Shown piece after piece: positions 60,913 to 64,000 of a stretch of DNA of 64,000 nt (position 1 is the first letter of the stretch; each line of letters begins with the position of its first letter). The position numbers and the translations under genes are program-made. The notes beneath the pieces are model-generated. The model was not told the DNA's origin. It made no database searches and was given only the letters and a program-made list of their open reading frames with translations. Source of the stretch: CAXBMB01 sp963976695. GTDB taxonomy: Bacteria > Pseudomonadota > Alphaproteobacteria > Kiloniellales > DSM-21159. The stretch covers positions 1-64,000 of the forward strand of contig CAXBMB010000005.1 in NCBI GenBank assembly GCA_963976695.1. Reading direction: 5' to 3'.

Positions 60913-61891
60913 CATCCGCCTCTTTCCGGGTTCGCAGGTGGGCCAGGGAAAGTCCATTGCGCCACAGAGCAAGCGCGCCGATCACCACAACGGTAACCAG
61001 GCTGGCGACCTGCACCGTGACGACCATGGCCAAAGCCTCTTCCTTGCCCACGCCAAGAAGATCGAGGGCGTAGATGCCGCCGAAGACAAAGCCGCCGGGA
61101 ATGCGCGCCAATCTTGTGCTGATAATCAGGAAGCCGAGAAACACCATCAAAAACAGATAGTCAATCGGCGCCAGCACAACACCGAAGGCCAATCCGGCCC
61201 AAAAAAAGTGCGTCGCGGCGATCAGTTTAATCAGCAGGCTTGCGCCGACCACACCGAGGCCGCGCCAGCGGCTCGGCGGCCAGACCAGACCATCGGCGAA
61301 AGAATAGAGAAGCGCGCCAACCCGGCGGGCGGTGGCCCCGGGCAGCCGGCCGGCCAGGCGCAACAGCCAGCCACGACCCTGCTGCATATTCCGGCGGTGG
61401 CCGATCACGGCAAGCGCCAGCAAGGCGATCAGCGCAAAACTACCCGCCGCGCCGACCATAAAACTAAGATACAGGTTGCCGGTGGGATCAGGAAACACGG
61501 CGAAACTCAAAACGATACCGACAAAAAGCAGATAAACCAGACCGTCAAGCAACCGATCCATCGCCGCGGTCGCCAACACCGCGCTCATGCGGATCTCGTC
61601 AAGCCGCGCGATCAACCAGGATCGCACAAAGGGACTGACCCCAAGCGGCACCAGGATGTTGGCAAGATAGCCCGCCATGATGGCGCCAAACAGCCGGAAG
61701 GTCGCCACCGGCTTGAGAACCATGAGAAACTGCCGCCACTTCCAGGCCCGGACCAGTTGCTCGGTCGCGATGGCCAACGGCAACACAGTCAGATAGACCG
61801 GGTTGGCGGCTTCAAGGATTTGGACAAAGCGCGCCAGATCGATGGCGATGAACAGCCAGGCAAGCGCAAAGACGCCGATCCCGGCCGCCAC
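60899..61891 (-). CDS. Flippase-like membrane protein (LPG synthase TM region/AglD family)
   Basis: 330 residues with about eight hydrophobic segments. The family signatures AIATEQLVRAWKWRQFLMVL near 42, YLANILVPLGVSPFVRSWLIAR near 75-95 and TAAMDRLLDGLVYL near 108 match the lysylphosphatidylglycerol-synthase transmembrane domain, proposed to flip lipids or glycolipids. No synthase domain is attached, so it is the stand-alone type. The only regular start is GTG 61891; the frame is open another 19 codons with no other start. Head of the operon with the MFS and cyclotransferase genes. Confidence 0.87.
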   Translation of the reverse strand: MAAGIGVFALAWLFIAIDLARFVQILEAANPVYLTVLPLAIATEQLVRAWKWRQFLMVLKPVATFRLFGAIMAGYLANILVPLGVSPFVRSWLIARLDEIRMSAVLATAAMDRLLDGLVYLLFVGIVLSFAVFPDPTGNLYLSFMVGAAGSFALIALLALAVIGHRRNMQQGRGWLLRLAGRLPGATARRVGALLYSFADGLVWPPSRWRGLGVVGASLLIKLIAATHFFWAGLAFGVVLAPIDYLFLMVFLGFLIISTRLARIPGGFVFGGIYALDLLGVGKEEALAMVVTVQVASLVTVVVIGALALWRNGLSLAHLRTRKEADDAQG

Positions 61892-62294
61892 AATCGGCCA
61901 CCAGCGATAACTTGATTTGCGTCCCGTTGCGGCGATCGCTTTCTGGCCCTAATTAGCGAGCGGGTCGGCCATCTTCGGCAGGCAGATCGGTAAGAAGATC
62001 ATCGCCCGATCCAACACGCCCCCCTGATGAAACACCCCACCGTTCCACACCTCGGAATTTCCTTCCCGATAGCCACGCTAACACCATCGCCGCGACGGTC
62101 GGTAGTCACGAAAGCGCGAAGCAATGCTGCCGCCGGAATCGTCCAGACCGCTTCCCCGGGAAAGCTTGCCTGAACAGCCTTTTTGGGCTGGGCGGTTTCG
62201 ACGGCGCGGCCGCGGCCCGCAGCGCCGCAGCCACGGCAAGCCGGGATCGGAGATAGCTGGGCGGAAAACCAGACCGGAAAATCAGACCAGAAAA
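61892..62294. other. 400-base stretch without a supported gene
   Basis: Contains a 13-base near-tandem repeat at its left end next to the DUF2336 stop. No known motif, RNA or protein family seen. Confidence 0.4.
62264..62293. repeat. 13-base tandem repeat at the DUF2336 stop
   Basis: Units GAAAAYCAGACC plus one base start at 62264 and 62277; a third, GAAAATCAAAATG, at 62290 runs into the end of the gene. Confidence 0.65.
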
Positions 62295-63473
62295 TCAAAA
62301 TGGCAGAAAGGGAATTCCACCGCGTTCCATCGCCTCTTCCACCACTTCGTGCGGCAGCTCACTGACCAGTTGCGACAGCAACTCATCCACCAGGGGATCT
62401 TCGGTGTCGCCGCAATCCTTGAACACCCGCCCCAACACCGCCACCTGCAAGGTATGGCGGTCGGCGGGTTTGTTGGTGGTGGCAACCTCCTCCAGTTCTT
62501 GCAACGCCATCATGGCGCTGGTGAAGGGGGCGATCAGGCTTCTGGACAGACCAGCCTGCGCGAACAGCCGAATCAGTGCGTCCGGGCCGTGATCGACGAA
62601 CAGCGCCTCGGCGGCCTCCAAGGTTACCCCGGCTCTTTTCGCCATGCCGGTTTTGAAAAAAATCAATTCCCCCGAACAAAGCGCGCGAAACAACAGGCTC
62701 GCGCTCAAGCGACTGCTGTTGTGCAGGTGGCTCACCAACCGCTCGATATCCCCATGCTTTGTTGCGATCGGCTTGATCAGCGACACCGTGGCGGTCTCCC
62801 GGGCCTTGCGGGCCAAATCCCGTGACAGGCCCGCTGAGATATGATGCCGCCGCATCAATTCCTGGCGCAGTTCCTCCGACACCAGAAACACCAGCTTCTC
62901 AATCACCACGCCGGGTAGACTGTCGCGCTCGATCATCGAGTAGGAAATCGGTTCGTAGTCGGGATAGCGGTCCAGCGCCTTGATATAAATATCTTCCGAC
63001 AGCGTGGTCTTGTTGTTGCGCATCAAAAGCTCGACGGCGCGGCTGTTGTTGGACTCGACGAGCGAATGGGCCAGCTGATCGGAAATCTCCGCGCGCTGGG
63101 CGACCGCTTCCTGTTTTCCGCGATCTCCCTCGCCCACGACCTCGATCAGGAACTCTTCGGTCAGCACCCGTGCGTCAATCAAGACGGGAATGGCGACCTC
63201 AGCGACATCGCGGGCCAGCTTTTCGGCCAGGTCACGACGCAGATAAGGCGAGTTGGTGATTTGCTGGGCCAGGGCGACACGAACCTGGACTTCGGTATCA
63301 GCGGCGAACTTTTCAATGACTTGAATCGCCAGATCACATTCCTCGACACTCAAATGCTTTTGATCCAGCTCGGCCAGAATTTTACCCAGCACCTTCACGC
63401 GGCTGCTGCTTGACCGATCAAGCATCAGTTGTTGGGCATCGGACATATTCAAGCGCATTAACGTCTCAGCCAT
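62295..63473 (-). CDS. DUF2336 protein, HEAT-like helical
   Basis: 392 residues, cytoplasmic, almost entirely alpha-helical. Repeating units such as VRVALAQQITNSPYLRRDLAEKLARDVAEVAIPVLIDARVLTEEFLIEVVGEGDRGKQEAVAQRAEISDQLAHSLVES fit the HEAT-like DUF2336 domain, common in Rhodospirillales and other alphaproteobacteria and linked there to cell-cycle or polar signalling. No catalytic residues seen. ATG 63473 with an AGAGAGG-type site. It neighbours an LdtR-like regulator. Function unknown; probably a scaffold. Confidence 0.85.
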   Translation of the reverse strand: MAETLMRLNMSDAQQLMLDRSSSSRVKVLGKILAELDQKHLSVEECDLAIQVIEKFAADTEVQVRVALAQQITNSPYLRRDLAEKLARDVAEVAIPVLIDARVLTEEFLIEVVGEGDRGKQEAVAQRAEISDQLAHSLVESNNSRAVELLMRNNKTTLSEDIYIKALDRYPDYEPISYSMIERDSLPGVVIEKLVFLVSEELRQELMRRHHISAGLSRDLARKARETATVSLIKPIATKHGDIERLVSHLHNSSRLSASLLFRALCSGELIFFKTGMAKRAGVTLEAAEALFVDHGPDALIRLFAQAGLSRSLIAPFTSAMMALQELEEVATTNKPADRHTLQVAVLGRVFKDCGDTEDPLVDELLSQLVSELPHEVVEEAMERGGIPFLPF

Positions 63474-63612
63474 TGATCAGAACCTCTCTACTTAGGTTCA
63501 GTAAATAGTATAACACCATGAAAATATAGCTATATTTAGAATGAAAAAATTTCAAATTCCTGACAAATTTATGTCATAGCCGGCGCGAACGACCCGCGAC
63601 CTGACCAGTCCG

Positions 63613-64000
63613 CTAAAGGCTGTGCGCATCGCCGTAGCGGATCACGTCCGTCCAGGTCATTTCCAAACGTCGCAGCGTGCGGAAGGTGGTTTCCAACTCC
63701 GTGACGTCTTCCTTGCTTCGCACGATCAGCCCGGCGTGAACCTCTTCGACCTTACGCAGCTCTTCACAAAGTTCCGCGCCCTTTTCCGAAAGACTGATGC
63801 GCGCGGCGCGTTTGTCGCGCTGTGAGGCGGAGCGGTTGATGTACCCGGCTTCCAACAGCTGTTTGAGATTGTAGGAGGCGTTTGATCCGAGGTAGTACCC
63901 CCGTTCGATCAAATCCCGGACCGAAACCTCATTGCCGTGAATATTGAGCAGCATGACCATCTGCGCCGAGGACACGTCCTCGACCCCCAGACGCATCAAT
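63613..64000 (-). CDS. LdtR-like MarR-family regulator, N terminus outside window
   Basis: 128 visible residues of a winged-helix MarR protein. VEDVSSAQMVMLLNIHGNEVSVRDLIERGYYLGSNASYNLKQLLEAGYINRSASQRDKRAARISLSEKGAELCEELRKVEE is the core; RGYYLGSNASYNLKQL is the signature of the alphaproteobacterial LdtR group, which controls cell-wall L,D-transpeptidases and osmotic stress genes. About 40 N-terminal residues lie beyond the window edge, so any start near 63996 is false. No target genes adjacent. Confidence 0.85.
   Translation of the reverse strand, partial: LMRLGVEDVSSAQMVMLLNIHGNEVSVRDLIERGYYLGSNASYNLKQLLEAGYINRSASQRDKRAARISLSEKGAELCEELRKVEEVHAGLIVRSKEDVTELETTFRTLRRLEMTWTDVIRYGDAHSL

Noticed and set aside
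61999..62298. A 99-codon minus-strand frame overlapping the DUF2336 end
   Set aside because: Cys/Gly/Arg-rich translation without likeness to known proteins and overlap with a repeat.

Overview
The window is GC-rich, densely packed bacterial DNA with short intergenic spaces and frequent 1-20 base gene overlaps. Gene content points to an alphaproteobacterium, most likely of the Rhodospirillales type: glnB-glnA behind a sigma-54 promoter, an Rrf2-led suf operon with sufU and a DUF59 protein, ectoine hydrolase DoeA/DoeB, a DUF2336 protein, an LdtR-like MarR regulator and a RutR-type regulator with PreT/PreA. The species is inferred from gene families, not from a marker comparison.

Layout. 1-4 kb (minus): ATPase and binding protein of a 2-aminoethylphosphonate-type ABC importer, then a Na/Pi cotransporter with a PhoU tail. 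4-5.1 kb: a gene-poor stretch with a Pho-box-like repeat. 5.1-9 kb: doeA-doeB (ectoine breakdown), tRNA-His, a class I aminotransferase. 9.5-11.7 kb: sigma-54 promoter, glnB, glnA. 11.7-16.4 kb (minus): small exported protein, orphan motA, methyltransferase, a frameshifted hydrolase/OsmC fusion, thioesterase. 16.5-25.6 kb: parE, lipoprotein, two hydrolases, DEAD-box helicase, stand-alone Lrp sensor domain, MFS transporter and upp.

25.6-42.6 kb is the most coherent metabolic region. It holds a reductive pyrimidine degradation set: nitrilase-type carbamoyl hydrolase, dihydropyrimidinase, a complete NMT1/THI5-type ABC importer, an M20-type carbamoyl hydrolase, PreA, PreT and a RutR-like repressor. 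Two near-perfect RutR-type palindromes lie upstream of dihydropyrimidinase and between preT and rutR. The set is interrupted by an astacin-like protease and an EmrAB-type efflux operon with its MarR regulator.

42.8-50.3 kb: the suf operon (rrf2, sufB, C, D, S, U, DUF59 gene, sufA) with two Rrf2-like operator repeats and a strong terminator. 50.3-55.6 kb (minus): esterase, bioY, two transporters, CDP-alcohol phosphatidyltransferase. 56.3-58.7 kb: an OmpR-type response regulator converging on a membrane PAS receptor that has no kinase domain. 59-61.9 kb (minus): a three-gene operon (flippase-like membrane protein, MFS, gamma-glutamylcyclotransferase). 62.3-64 kb: DUF2336 protein and a truncated LdtR-like regulator.

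Between genes the window carries a family of about 80-base palindromic repeats (two good copies, two partial, one decayed) and many short perfect tandem duplications of 11-29 bases. No insertion sequence, prophage, CRISPR array or rRNA operon was seen.
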